The notes: generated by a model not told the origin, from the letters alone. A stretch of 39,419 bases of DNA from Gammaproteobacteria bacterium (GCA_016874115.1 VGVA01000009.1:1-39419), one strand, 5' to 3'. Shown: positions 1 through 8,041, counted from the stretch's first letter. Program-made: numbers and translations.

Positions 1-1
1 G

Positions 2-85
2 CTGTTTCGTCGATTGATTGACCAGGCAGTTTGTACCGGTGCGGTGACTGAAACTGATCTTACTAGCGGAGATGTCTGGCGGTGA
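2..85 (+). CDS. possible 3' end of an unidentified gene (partial)
   Basis: Only one plus-strand frame stays open from the window edge to a TGA at 83-85; it gives about 27 residues ending in GDVWR. The other two forward frames stop within the first 25 bases. The piece is too short to assign to a family, and an open stretch this short could be chance. It would be the 3' end of a gene upstream of the DUF2459 gene. Confidence 0.3.
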   Translation: MFRRLIDQAVCTGAVTETDLTSGDVWR

Positions 86-212
86 TTACTAATGGTTGTG
101 GCAGGTGGAGCTAACCGTCCACCCCGCAAATTATTTTAACATACGGCGCAATACGGCTTCGCCTATTGACGCCCTATTCGATTGCGCCTTATGGCCTTAT
201 TCATATTTCTTC

Positions 213-896
213 ATGATGAGCGACATAATTAACCGGCTTCTTCTCCTTTGCGTACTGACCTTAACAATCCTTTGCAGCGGGTGTGCAACTTCGATCAAGG
301 GGGCTTGTTCCCTAGACGCAAGGGAACCGGCTAAATTAATCTATTTAGTCAGTCACGGCTGGCACGTCGGTATCGTTGTTAACAGGATCGATATACCCGA
401 TGATGTCCGGCTGGTTCATAAGGAATTTTCCAACACCGACTATCTTGAAATCGGGTGGGGCGACAGGGATTTCTACCAAATGCCGATTCCTGATTTGGAA
501 AATGCCCTTAAAGCGGTATTGTTGCCTACGCCAAGCGTCTTGCACATTGTTGCTTTCAATGACCCCGTAGTATCCCATTTTCCTCATAGCGAGATTATTA
601 GCGTTCGGCTGTCAGACGCCGGATTTCAGCGCATGATCCGTTATATTGCGGCAAGTTATGTGAGGGATCCGGTTGGCAACCCAGCGCCATTAGGCGTGGG
701 GCTCTATGGGACCAGTCAGTTTTACAGGTCTCATGAAACTTACCACTTGTTCAGGACCTGCAATGTCTGGGTAGCAAGGGCATTAGATACCGCCGGTTGC
801 CCGGTCAGACCATTCCTTGCAATCACCGGGGATAACCTGATGTCACAGGCACTGTCATTTGGAACGCTGCTACGGGACAAGCCATCCGATGATTGA
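213..896 (+). CDS. DUF2459 family lipoprotein
   Basis: The protein is about 227 residues from the ATG at 213. The open frame extends further upstream to 96, but the 213 or 216 start places a hydrophobic segment at the N-terminus followed by a lipobox-like LCSGC, so it is probably a lipoprotein. The body has the hallmarks of the DUF2459 (TIGR02117) family: a SHGWHVGIVV segment near the start of the mature part, a GWGDRDFY motif, and a C-terminal segment with CNVWVARAL. The family is widespread in proteobacteria and has no established biochemical role; the Cys and His residues have led to speculation about a hydrolase-like fold. No operon partner is visible. A hairpin follows the stop codon. 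Confidence 0.75.
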   Translation: MMSDIINRLLLLCVLTLTILCSGCATSIKGACSLDAREPAKLIYLVSHGWHVGIVVNRIDIPDDVRLVHKEFSNTDYLEIGWGDRDFYQMPIPDLENALKAVLLPTPSVLHIVAFNDPVVSHFPHSEIISVRLSDAGFQRMIRYIAASYVRDPVGNPAPLGVGLYGTSQFYRSHETYHLFRTCNVWVARALDTAGCPVRPFLAITGDNLMSQALSFGTLLRDKPSDD

Positions 897-906
897 TCTA
901 AGGCCA

Positions 907-933
907 GGCGCACTAACCAACGGGCAGTGCGCC
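907..933 (+). terminator. hairpin downstream of the DUF2459 gene
   Basis: GGCGCACT at 907-914 pairs perfectly with AGTGCGCC at 926-933 across an 11-nt loop, just after the stop codon at 896. No T-tract follows, so it is a weak candidate for an intrinsic terminator. It may equally be a repeat or an mRNA-end stabilising hairpin. Confidence 0.4.
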
Positions 934-1145
934 GTATGTCTTCATGCCGAATTATTCAAACTCATATAAATCCCTTACACAACCGCCCCAACCAAGGGGA
1001 TAAACCCCTCGCCGTACTCAGTGGTGGAATGTTGAGTAAGGCCTTTATGCCCTCGGGTAAGTCTTTTACTTGCTTCTACCAAACCATGTTTTACCGGGTA
1101 ATAGTGGATATATAGTGTTCGCACATCAAATTTCTATTTTATTAA

Positions 1146-1190
1146 ACCCTCACCCCAGCCCTCTCCCACATTGGGAGAGGGAGTATAATG
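1146..1190. repeat. intergenic palindromic repeat of the CCCTCTCCC type
   Basis: CCCTCTCCCA (1159-1168) and TGGGAGAGGG (1172-1181) form a perfect 10-bp stem with a 3-nt loop, preceded by CCCTCACCCC. This sequence type occurs as a short dispersed intergenic repeat in many proteobacteria. The stretch 934-1230 otherwise holds no gene I can support. Confidence 0.6.
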
Positions 1191-1237
1191 CCGAAATTTG
1201 AAGTGCGAAAAGTATAATCCAGGTGCGCCCGATGAAC

Positions 1238-1396
1238 ATGGGATTCTTTAATTTCAATCACTATCCTTTTAAGCGCGGCATTCATCCGCCGGAACATAAA
1301 AACGAGACCAAAGTCTTGCCGATCCGGCAATTCCTTTTCGCGTCTTTAATCATCCTGCCCACCTTACTGTATTATGCCCAGAAACAAACTTGCTAA
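1238..1396 (+). pseudogene. truncated duplicate of the rnfC 5' end
   Basis: This short frame (52 codons plus TAA) starts MGFFNF and continues with a near-copy of the first ~43 residues of the intact RnfC encoded at 2440: both share HKNETK, LPIRQF and LIILPTL. After LIILPTL the similarity stops abruptly and the frame ends 9 residues later. DNA similarity begins around the ATG. It is a 5' fragment of rnfC and cannot make a functional subunit because the FMN/NADH region and both Fe-S motifs are missing. It probably arose by partial tandem duplication or by a rearrangement that brought in the K+ channel gene now lying between fragment and full gene. Translation of the fragment is possible but not supported. 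Confidence 0.85.
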
Positions 1397-1444
1397 AACT
1401 CACCTTTACAACCGGGCCAGGCATTACCGGCATGGCGGGAAACC

Positions 1445-2245
1445 TTGAACCAAGTGATTTTCGGTTCGGAAACACGCGCCGGGCGCGCTTTTGATATTGC
1501 GCTGATTATCCTGATATTTTTCAGTATAGTCACGGTCATGCTTGACAGCGTGGAATCCATGCAAAGGCTTTATTCGCAAGAACTGTTTTTCGCCGAGTGG
1601 TGTTTTACGGTGTTGTTTACCGTTGAATACCTGTTACGGTTGATTGCGGTGCGCAAACCCTGGCTTTATGCCCGCAGCTGTTTCGGCATTATCGATATCC
1701 TGTCGATCCTGCCTACCTATCTGGCGCTACTGTTGCCCGGCGTGCATTACATGCTGACTTTGCGGGTGCTCCGGTTGCTGAGGATTTTCCGGATATTGAA
1801 GCTGACCGAATATTTGCAGCAGGCGGATATTTTGATGGAATCACTGGCCAATAGCGTACAGAAAATCTTGATATTTATGTATGCAGTCGTAACCTTGGTT
1901 GTGGTCTTCGGGTCTCTGATGTACATCGTTGAGGGCCCGGAAGCAGGCTTTACCAGTATTCCCAAAAGCGTCTACTGGGCTATTGTAACCGTTACGACCG
2001 TTGGATATGGCGACATAGCGCCCCAAACCCCGCTTGGCCAGATGATTGCGGCGGTCATTATGATTATGGGTTACGGCATCATTGCAGTACCCACCGGTAT
2101 TTATAGCGCGGAGCTGATTAAAAGCAGCAGATCGCAGCGAGTCCACAATTACGCTTGCCCAAGCTGCGGCGCTGTGGACCATGACTTTGACGCCAATTTT
2201 TGTAAATTTTGCGGCAGCACTCTGGACAGTCATGTACCGCATTAA
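1445..2245 (+). CDS. voltage-gated potassium channel (Kv-like) with C-terminal zinc ribbon
   Basis: A 266-residue six-helix channel. Four hydrophobic segments form the sensor part, with S4 at about residues 105-120 carrying regularly spaced arginines (LRVLRLLRIFRILKL). The pore loop carries the K+ selectivity filter TVGYGD at 185-190, followed by the last helix to about 222. The cytoplasmic tail has a compact zinc ribbon with Cys238, Cys241, Cys253 and Cys256 (CPSC and CKFC). The likely start is TTG at 1445, preceded by GCGGGA; the ATG at 1432 is out of frame. The gene stands alone between the rnfC fragment and intact rnfC, with a terminator-like hairpin downstream. The channel family call is firm; the role of the zinc ribbon is unknown. 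Confidence 0.88.
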   Translation: MNQVIFGSETRAGRAFDIALIILIFFSIVTVMLDSVESMQRLYSQELFFAEWCFTVLFTVEYLLRLIAVRKPWLYARSCFGIIDILSILPTYLALLLPGVHYMLTLRVLRLLRIFRILKLTEYLQQADILMESLANSVQKILIFMYAVVTLVVVFGSLMYIVEGPEAGFTSIPKSVYWAIVTVTTVGYGDIAPQTPLGQMIAAVIMIMGYGIIAVPTGIYSAELIKSSRSQRVHNYACPSCGAVDHDFDANFCKFCGSTLDSHVPH

Positions 2246-2326
2246 TTTTATGGTGCATATAGAGCTTTTCATTGCTTGGGCTTTAATGACCGCCGGTCAC
2301 CGCAAGCCTGTCGAGGTAAACTTGTG

Positions 2327-2365
2327 AACCCCAACAAAAATGGCCTTTGCCCGTTGGGGTTTGTT
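2327..2365 (+). terminator. probable terminator of the K+ channel gene
   Basis: AACCCCAAC at 2327-2335 pairs with GTTGGGGTT at 2353-2361, followed by a short T-rich run. It lies 80 bp after the channel stop codon and about 75 bp before rnfC, so it would separate the two transcripts. Confidence 0.6.
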
Positions 2366-2439
2366 CCTCGTTATGCCCCGTGGATACACCCCGGCCTGGC
2401 TTAAACTATACAAGGCCTAACGAATGATATGGTACGAAA

Positions 2440-3783
2440 ATGGGATTCTTTAACTTTCTTCAAAATTCTTTTAAGCACGGCATTCATCCGGCGGAGCATA
2501 AAAACGAGACCAAAGACTTGCCAATACGGCAATTCCCTTTCGCGCCATTAATTATCTTACCTACCTTACAACATACCGGCATCCCATCCCAGATCATAGT
2601 GAGCGAGGGTCAAGAAGTTGTCCGGGGTCAGTTGTTGGCGAAAGCCGGCGGCTTTGTGTCGGTGCCTTTGCATGCACCCGTATCCGGCACCATCCGGAAA
2701 ATGGGTTATGTCCCCACGATTTCAGGCAAAAAGGTACCAGGGATTTACTTGGAGTCATTCCCATCCTCCAGCCAGGAAGTGCCGGAAGGCAAAGGTATCC
2801 AAGTGGAATCCGCCACGCCGGAAGAAATTCTACAAGGCATTCAGGATGCCGGCATCGTGGGCTTGGGCGGCGCGGCGTTCCCTACCCATGTCAAATTGAA
2901 AATTCCCGAAGGTAAACGCTGTGAGGTATTAATCATTAACGGCGTCGAATGCGAGCCCTACCTGACCACCGACCACCGGGTCATGTTAGAGCAGGCGGAC
3001 GACATTTTCCTCGGTATTCAATACTTACAGAAAGTGACCGGCGCCCAACGGGTTATCATCGCCGTTGAAGCCAATAAACAAAACGCGGCTAATCACTTGG
3101 CCGGAAAGGTACCGAGGGAGGCGCCCATAAAAGTTCAGATCCTGCCGGTTAAATACCCGCAAGGCGCTGAAAAGATGTTGGTGTCTACCCTGCTGGGCAA
3201 GGAAGTTCCGTCAGGCGGTCTTCCCATTGATATCGGCGCTGTGGTTATCAATGTGGCCACGACCGCGGAAATCGGGCGGCTGCTGCCCCATGGCCAGGGT
3301 ATTCAGGAACGCGTCATCACCATTACCGGGCCGGGTGTAAAGCAAAAGGGGAATTATCTGATCCCTATCGGAACGCCGTTGCGTTTCGTGTTGGAGCAGG
3401 TTGGAACGGCAGAAAATATCAGCGAAGTTTATCTGGGCGGCCCCATGATGGGCACAGCCGTTGCCAACCTGGATATTTCGGTTACGAAAGGCACTTCCGG
3501 TATTCTGGTTTTCCCGGAAACAGAAATAAGGCGGAAAGAAAATATCTATCCCTGCATCAAATGCGGCGCCTGCCTGGACGCTTGTCCTATTTTTTTGAAT
3601 CCCTCGAAACTGGGAATCCTGGCGAAAGCCGGAGCTCACGATGAAATGGCGGAAAAATACCATCTGATGGACTGTTTTGAATGCGGGTCATGCGCCTATA
3701 TGTGCCCCTCAAACATTCCGCTGGTGCAATATTTCAGGTTATCGAAAAATAGGGTGAGAAAACGTAAGGCATCAATTACTTAG
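2440..3783 (+). CDS. rnfC: Rnf complex subunit C (NADH/FMN-binding, two [4Fe-4S])
   Basis: RnfC is the peripheral subunit of the Rnf complex, where NAD(H) exchanges electrons with flavin and Fe-S centres. The 447-residue protein has an N-terminal barrel-sandwich region, then the glycine-rich GLGGAAFPTHVK nucleotide-binding segment, a SLBB-like region, and two C-terminal [4Fe-4S] motifs: Cys372/375/378/382 (CIKCGACLDACP) and Cys412/415/418/422 (CFECGSCAYMCP). It lacks the long repetitive C-terminal tail of E. coli RsxC (about 740 residues) and matches the short form. It is the first gene of rnfCDGEA. The gene's 5' end is duplicated as a fragment at 1238-1396. Confidence 0.96.
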   Translation: MGFFNFLQNSFKHGIHPAEHKNETKDLPIRQFPFAPLIILPTLQHTGIPSQIIVSEGQEVVRGQLLAKAGGFVSVPLHAPVSGTIRKMGYVPTISGKKVPGIYLESFPSSSQEVPEGKGIQVESATPEEILQGIQDAGIVGLGGAAFPTHVKLKIPEGKRCEVLIINGVECEPYLTTDHRVMLEQADDIFLGIQYLQKVTGAQRVIIAVEANKQNAANHLAGKVPREAPIKVQILPVKYPQGAEKMLVSTLLGKEVPSGGLPIDIGAVVINVATTAEIGRLLPHGQGIQERVITITGPGVKQKGNYLIPIGTPLRFVLEQVGTAENISEVYLGGPMMGTAVANLDISVTKGTSGILVFPETEIRRKENIYPCIKCGACLDACPIFLNPSKLGILAKAGAHDEMAEKYHLMDCFECGSCAYMCPSNIPLVQYFRLSKNRVRKRKASIT

Positions 3784-3860
3784 TAAGTATGGTAAAAAGA
3801 AGCAGCAAATAATGTTAATTAAGGTGGTTTAATTTACAGTTGTTAAGAACAGCATTTTTC

Positions 3861-4868
3861 ATGTTGAATAAAACACTCAATATCAGCACCTCCCCCCATG
3901 CCGTTCAAGGCGTCAGCACGGCTGACATCATGCGGAATGTGGTTTGGGCGTTGCTGCCCGCTGCTTTTTTTGGCGTGTATGCGTTTGGCCTGAGCGCCTT
4001 GTTTTTACTGATAACAACAACCGTTTCCGCCGTTCTCACCGAACACTTTTTGTGCCGTTTTAGCAATAAGGAAAGCACGGTGTCCGATTGGTCGGCGGTT
4101 ATCACAGGCTTGCTACTGGGAATGACGTTGCCACCCAATTTCCCGTTATGGATGGCTTTTTTAGGTGGCGTTATTTCAATTACGCTGGGAAAATTTATTT
4201 TCGGCGGCCTGGGCTGCAATGTGTTCAACCCGGCCTTGGTCGGCCGGGCGTTTTTGCAGGCTGCTTTTCCGGTAGCCATCACCACCTGGTATCCGGCCTT
4301 CCTGCCAGATCGTTTTTCAACCTATTCCGTGGCTACCTTTACCTTGCCTTTCATGGAACCCGCTTTGGATGGTTTCACGGGAGCGACACCCTTGGCGGCC
4401 TTCAAATTCAGCCACCAGGCGACTGCAATCCCGGAGTTGGCGCTGGGCTTGATTAGCGGTTCAACAGGCGAAACCTGCGCAGTGCTTATTATCCTGGGCG
4501 GTCTATACCTTATTGCCCGGAACATGATGAACTGGCGTATCCCGGCATCTATCCTGTTGACGGTATTCGCCTTCTGCGGCTTATTAAACCTAATCAATAG
4601 CGAGCTTTATCCAACGCCTTTGTTCATGCTCTTTTCGGGCGGATTGATGCTCGGCGCTGTCTTCATGGCTACAGACCTGGTGGCGTCTCCGGTCACGCCG
4701 CTTGGCAATTGGGTTTATGGCGCCATCATAGGGCTTTTGGTTGTTGTCATCCGGATTTGGGGAGGACTGCCCGAGGGCGTGATGTATGCCGTCTTGCTCG
4801 GCAACGCCATCTCTCCCCACATCGACAACCTTATTAAACCCCGGGTTTACGGAACCGGCAAAAGGTAA
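3861..4868 (+). CDS. rnfD: Rnf complex subunit D (FMN-bearing membrane subunit)
   Basis: Integral membrane subunit of the Rnf pump, homologous to NqrB. About 335 residues from the ATG at 3861, with eight to ten hydrophobic segments. The motif TGATPL (Thr174-Leu179) contains the threonine, Thr177, that carries covalently bound FMN in this family. The frame is also open to a TTG at 3840, but MLNKTLNIS fits family N-termini better. It follows rnfC by 77 bp and ends 1 bp before rnfG, consistent with co-transcription. FMN attachment normally needs the ApbE transferase, which is not encoded in this window. Confidence 0.95.
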   Translation: MLNKTLNISTSPHAVQGVSTADIMRNVVWALLPAAFFGVYAFGLSALFLLITTTVSAVLTEHFLCRFSNKESTVSDWSAVITGLLLGMTLPPNFPLWMAFLGGVISITLGKFIFGGLGCNVFNPALVGRAFLQAAFPVAITTWYPAFLPDRFSTYSVATFTLPFMEPALDGFTGATPLAAFKFSHQATAIPELALGLISGSTGETCAVLIILGGLYLIARNMMNWRIPASILLTVFAFCGLLNLINSELYPTPLFMLFSGGLMLGAVFMATDLVASPVTPLGNWVYGAIIGLLVVVIRIWGGLPEGVMYAVLLGNAISPHIDNLIKPRVYGTGKR

Positions 4869-4869
4869 A

Positions 4870-5559
4870 ATGCAGATGCAGACCATGTCTCAAGCCGATA
4901 CCACGGAACCAACTATCAGCCTGAAAATGCTCAAGGCCATGGTGGGTATCGGTATTGTCTGCGCCTGTTTGATTGCGCTGACGTTTGAGTATACCCTGCC
5001 AAGAATTGAAAATTTGAAAGCCGAGGCATTGAATAAGGCTATTTCAATCGTCATACCGGGCATGGTGACGAAAAAAACATTCGGTGTTGATAGAAACAAC
5101 AATCTCTTGGAAGTTAATAACAAAGATAAGAGCCCGCATTTGCTTTATGCCGGTTACGATGAAAATGGAAAGCTAATGGGACTGGCCGTTGAGGCGAGCG
5201 GGATCGGCTTCGGCGGGGTTTTGCGTATTCTTTACGGTTATGATCCGGAGAAACAGGCCATCACCGGCTTTCATGTGCTGGAAAGCAAGGAAACGCCGGG
5301 GCTGGGTGATAAAATCGAAAAATCGTCCGATTTTCTGGAAAATTTCCGTGCGCTTGATGTCTCGCTCAATGAAGATAACGTCACCCTAAAACATAAAATT
5401 ACCGTCGTAAAAAACGGGGCTAAAAAAAATCCTTGGGAAATCGATGGCATTACCGGCGCCACGATATCTTCCAGGGCCATCGGAAATATTCTGGCGGACA
5501 GCACCCGTCAGATGGCGCCCTTGATTAATCGACATAAGTCAAACCTTGAAAAAAACTAA
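4870..5559 (+). CDS. rnfG: Rnf complex subunit G (covalent FMN subunit)
   Basis: A 229-residue subunit with one N-terminal membrane anchor (about 22-42) and a periplasmic FMN-binding domain, homologous to NqrC. The flavinylation motif TGATIS is at 195-200, with Thr198 the predicted FMN-carrying residue. I chose the ATG at 4870, one base after the rnfD stop, with AAAGG just upstream; the longer frame from 4786 lies inside rnfD. It passes electrons between RnfD and the RnfA/RnfE core in current models of the complex. Confidence 0.94.
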   Translation: MQMQTMSQADTTEPTISLKMLKAMVGIGIVCACLIALTFEYTLPRIENLKAEALNKAISIVIPGMVTKKTFGVDRNNNLLEVNNKDKSPHLLYAGYDENGKLMGLAVEASGIGFGGVLRILYGYDPEKQAITGFHVLESKETPGLGDKIEKSSDFLENFRALDVSLNEDNVTLKHKITVVKNGAKKNPWEIDGITGATISSRAIGNILADSTRQMAPLINRHKSNLEKN

Positions 5560-5562
5560 CCG

Positions 5563-6234
5563 ATGAGCGTTCCAGCCAAAACTAAAACGGGATTTCTTGA
5601 TTCTCTAGAAAAAAGCCCTGCTACCGATATTTTCCTCAAAGGCTTGTGGCGGAAAAATCCTACTTTTGTGCAGGTCATCGGCATGTGCCCGGTGCTGGCC
5701 GTATCCAACACGGCTGAAAATGCCTTGGCGATGGGGCTTGCCACTGCCTTTGTTTTATTGATGTCAAATACGCTGGTTTCCATTCTGCGGTTCGTTATTC
5801 CAAAGCAGGTCCGTATTTCCTGTTACATTCTCATCATCGCCACATTCGTCACCATGGCGGATTACGCCATTCAAGCCATGAGTGTCGAACTGCATAAAGC
5901 ATTAGGCGCGTTTATCTCCCTTATCGTCGTGAATTGCCTCATACTTGGCCGGGCGGAGGCTTTTGCCTCTAAAAACACCGTCGAAACATCCGTGCTGGAC
6001 GCCCTGGGCATGGGCGCAGGCTTTACTTTCGCCTTGTTTTGCCTTGGCGCTGTACGGGAGTTATTAGGCAACGGAAGCCTATTCGGCATTGCCGTTTTTC
6101 CGGCAAGTTTTCAGGAATGGGTGGTCATGATGTTGCCCGCGGGCGGTTTTTTTACCCTGGCGCTCTGGCTATTCATCTTTAATGCCGTAAAAAGGGCTAA
6201 GCAAAACAAAGAAAGAGGAAAGGCATTGCCATGA
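5563..6234 (+). CDS. rnfE: Rnf complex subunit E (membrane subunit, half of the Fe-S site)
   Basis: A 223-residue polytopic membrane protein of the RnfE/NqrD family. The inverted half-repeats each present a conserved cysteine, here Cys42 (GMCPVLAV) and Cys125 (VNCLILGR). In Rnf and Nqr structures the equivalent residues, with two from RnfA, hold an intramembrane [2Fe-2S] centre. The start ATG is 3 bp after the rnfG stop, and the gene overlaps rnfA by 4 bp, so translation is likely coupled. Confidence 0.95.
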   Translation: MSVPAKTKTGFLDSLEKSPATDIFLKGLWRKNPTFVQVIGMCPVLAVSNTAENALAMGLATAFVLLMSNTLVSILRFVIPKQVRISCYILIIATFVTMADYAIQAMSVELHKALGAFISLIVVNCLILGRAEAFASKNTVETSVLDALGMGAGFTFALFCLGAVRELLGNGSLFGIAVFPASFQEWVVMMLPAGGFFTLALWLFIFNAVKRAKQNKERGKALP

Positions 6235-6812
6235 AACCGGAATCATTCTGGCACATATTCATCAATGCGAGTTTGATCAATAACTTCGTATTGGCTTATT
6301 TTCTGGGAATCTGTCCTTTTCTCGGGGTATCCGGCAAAAAAGAAACCGCTATGAAAATGGGCGGAGCGGTGACCTTTGTGATGGTTATCGCAGCGACTTG
6401 CGCTTATGGCATTAATTTATTGTTAATTGCAGTCGGCGCCCCTTTTTTACAACTGATCAGTTATATCGTCGTGATTGCTTCCACGGTTCAGTTGGTGGAA
6501 ATGTTCATTAAAAAAATGAGTCCGGCATTATTCCGCGCCTTGGGCATATTCCTGCCTTTAATAACGACGAATTGTGCGATACTGGGGCTGGTGCTTTTCC
6601 AAACCAATAAGGGTTATGGGTTTCTTGAAAGTATCGTTTATGCGCTGGGAGCAGGCGCCGGGTTCACGTTGGCTTTGATGCTGATGGCGGGCCTCAGGGA
6701 ACAACTCGATTTTGCCGAAGTCCCAGAGGTAACAAAAGGTACGGTGCTGACGCTATTGATAGCGGGAATTTTATCCCTGTCTTTCATGGGCTTCGCAGGA
6801 TTAGGAGGATGA
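6231..6812 (+). CDS. rnfA: Rnf complex subunit A (membrane subunit, other half of the Fe-S site)
   Basis: A 193-residue membrane protein of the RnfA/NqrE family with six predicted helices. Cys28 (GICPFLGV) and Cys115 (TTNCAILG) correspond to the ligands of the intramembrane [2Fe-2S] centre shared with RnfE. Length matches E. coli RsxA (193 residues). The gene overlaps rnfE by 4 bp. Unlike the enterobacterial operon, where rnfA leads and rnfB follows at once, here rnfB lies 1.2 kb downstream. Confidence 0.96.
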   Translation: MKPESFWHIFINASLINNFVLAYFLGICPFLGVSGKKETAMKMGGAVTFVMVIAATCAYGINLLLIAVGAPFLQLISYIVVIASTVQLVEMFIKKMSPALFRALGIFLPLITTNCAILGLVLFQTNKGYGFLESIVYALGAGAGFTLALMLMAGLREQLDFAEVPEVTKGTVLTLLIAGILSLSFMGFAGLGG

Positions 6813-6825
6813 GAAATTAATTGAT

Positions 6826-7017
6826 ATGCTGAAGACATTATTCATCGGCGTCGCAGGGACGGTTTCGCTCATCTTTATCTGGGTTATTGTCCAGTATGGC
6901 TGGAGAAAACTATTTTTATCTTTACTCACCGATGTGGATGTCCTGGCCGGCAGAAACAGTTGCGGCAATTGTAATTGCACAACCGGCTGTGAAAACCAAA
7001 GGCAGGTAAAATCATAA
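6826..7017 (+). CDS. small membrane protein with CGNCNC motif, rnf-associated
   Basis: A 63-residue protein with one N-terminal transmembrane helix (about 4-24) and a short tail containing four cysteines, Cys46, Cys49, Cys51 and Cys55. Its gene begins 13 bp after rnfA, with a GGAGG-type ribosome binding site inside the end of rnfA, and is clearly part of the rnf operon. The layout (one helix plus a clustered four-Cys tail) recalls NqrM, the small protein needed to build the Fe centre of Na+-NQR between NqrD and NqrE. The sequence does not obviously match NqrM, so a role in Fe delivery to the RnfA/RnfE site is an inference. It could also be an accessory subunit binding its own metal. Confidence 0.75.
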   Translation: MLKTLFIGVAGTVSLIFIWVIVQYGWRKLFLSLLTDVDVLAGRNSCGNCNCTTGCENQRQVKS

Positions 7018-7042
7018 GCTTATTGGAAACCAAGATGACGTT

Positions 7043-7897
7043 ATGGCACATTTAGCTGATTTCAATACCGAAAAACAATACCATGCGACCGTTACTAAAA
7101 CGGAACGCCTGACGCCGCCAGGCAGCGAAGAAATCCGGGAAATTGTGCTGGCAACGGAACAGGACTTTTCATGCCAGGTAGACCAAAGTTTCGGCGTCCT
7201 GGTAAGAAGCACGGACGAGTTTGGCAATACCTGGCACCACCGTCTTTATAGCGTGGCGGACTTGCCGGACGAAAAAAACGGGAAGCCTCTTATTACCATG
7301 CTGGTGAAACGCTGCGCCTATGTGGACGACTTCAGCGGTGAATTATACCAGGGCGTAGCATCTAATTATTTGTGCGACCGGAAGGTTGGCGATGACATTA
7401 TAATCACCGGCCCGCACCGTCTTCCTTTTGCGATACCGGAAGATAAAAACGCCAATCTCATTCTTATCGGCATGGGTACCGGCATCGCGCCGTTTCGGGC
7501 TTTCGTCAAACACATTTACCGGCATGAAAAGAACTGGCAAGGCAAAATCCGTTTGTTTTACGGCGCCCGCAGCGGTCTGGAACTGCTGTATCTGAACGAC
7601 AAGGATGGCGACCTGTGCAATTACTACGACCAAGCAACTTTTGAAGCTTTTCATGCCCTTAGCCCGCGTCCGCACATGAACGATCCGATTGCGCTGGATA
7701 GTGCGATTGAGAAGCGGTCGGCTGAAATTATCGACATATTGTCTTTCGCCAATACTTATATTTATGTAGCCGGTTACGAGAAGATCCTGAAGATGTTGGA
7801 CAAAGCTTTCTCCAACATTATGGGATCAAAAGATAAATGGGAAATCCGGAAAGCGGAATTGGTCGCCGGTAAAAAGTGGGCGGAAATAATTTATTAA
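7043..7897 (+). CDS. ferredoxin-NADP+ reductase-like flavoprotein, rnf-associated
   Basis: A 284-residue soluble protein of the plant-type FNR superfamily. The FAD-binding barrel carries RLYS at 67-70, and the NAD(P) domain carries GMGTGIAPFRAF at 143-154, FYGARS at 172-177 and a C-terminal YVAGYEKI segment. It ends in an aromatic residue (IIY), as FNRs usually do. No ferredoxin domain is fused, unlike NqrF. The gene follows the Cys-motif membrane protein by 25 bp and lies between rnfA and rnfB, so it is probably part of the Rnf system or interconverts reduced ferredoxin and NADPH. The nucleotide preference cannot be fixed from the sequence by eye. Confidence 0.85.
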   Translation: MAHLADFNTEKQYHATVTKTERLTPPGSEEIREIVLATEQDFSCQVDQSFGVLVRSTDEFGNTWHHRLYSVADLPDEKNGKPLITMLVKRCAYVDDFSGELYQGVASNYLCDRKVGDDIIITGPHRLPFAIPEDKNANLILIGMGTGIAPFRAFVKHIYRHEKNWQGKIRLFYGARSGLELLYLNDKDGDLCNYYDQATFEAFHALSPRPHMNDPIALDSAIEKRSAEIIDILSFANTYIYVAGYEKILKMLDKAFSNIMGSKDKWEIRKAELVAGKKWAEIIY

Positions 7898-7912
7898 TAG
7901 TCGCCAGTTCAT

Positions 7913-8041
7913 ATAAGGGAATCTCTAAAAATTGCACTTCGACAGGCTCAGTGCGAACGGTGTTCTAATAAAATCAAACAATTATCCGTTCGTGGTGAGC
8001 TTGTCGAACAATGAACGGATAATTTTTAGAGATTCCCATAA
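7913..8041. mobile_element. 121-bp MITE-like inverted-repeat element with 4-bp target duplication
   Basis: A 17-bp perfect inverted repeat bounds the element: GGGAATCTCTAAAAATT at 7917-7933 and its complement at 8021-8037. The direct repeat ATAA flanks it on both sides (7913-7916 and 8038-8041). Inside are the CTTCGACAGGCTCAG-type repeat and a nested inverted repeat (ATTATCCGTTC against GAACGGATAAT). It has no coding capacity, so a transposase must act in trans. It sits between the FNR-like gene and rnfB and could affect their co-transcription. The family of the parental IS is not determined; a 4-bp duplication occurs in some IS5-type elements among others. Confidence 0.85.

Noticed and set aside
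1142-1330. Minus-strand 62-codon open frame across the CCCTCTCCC repeat
   Set aside because: It lies over a dispersed repeat and the antisense of the rnfC fragment, and has no family similarity that I can see.
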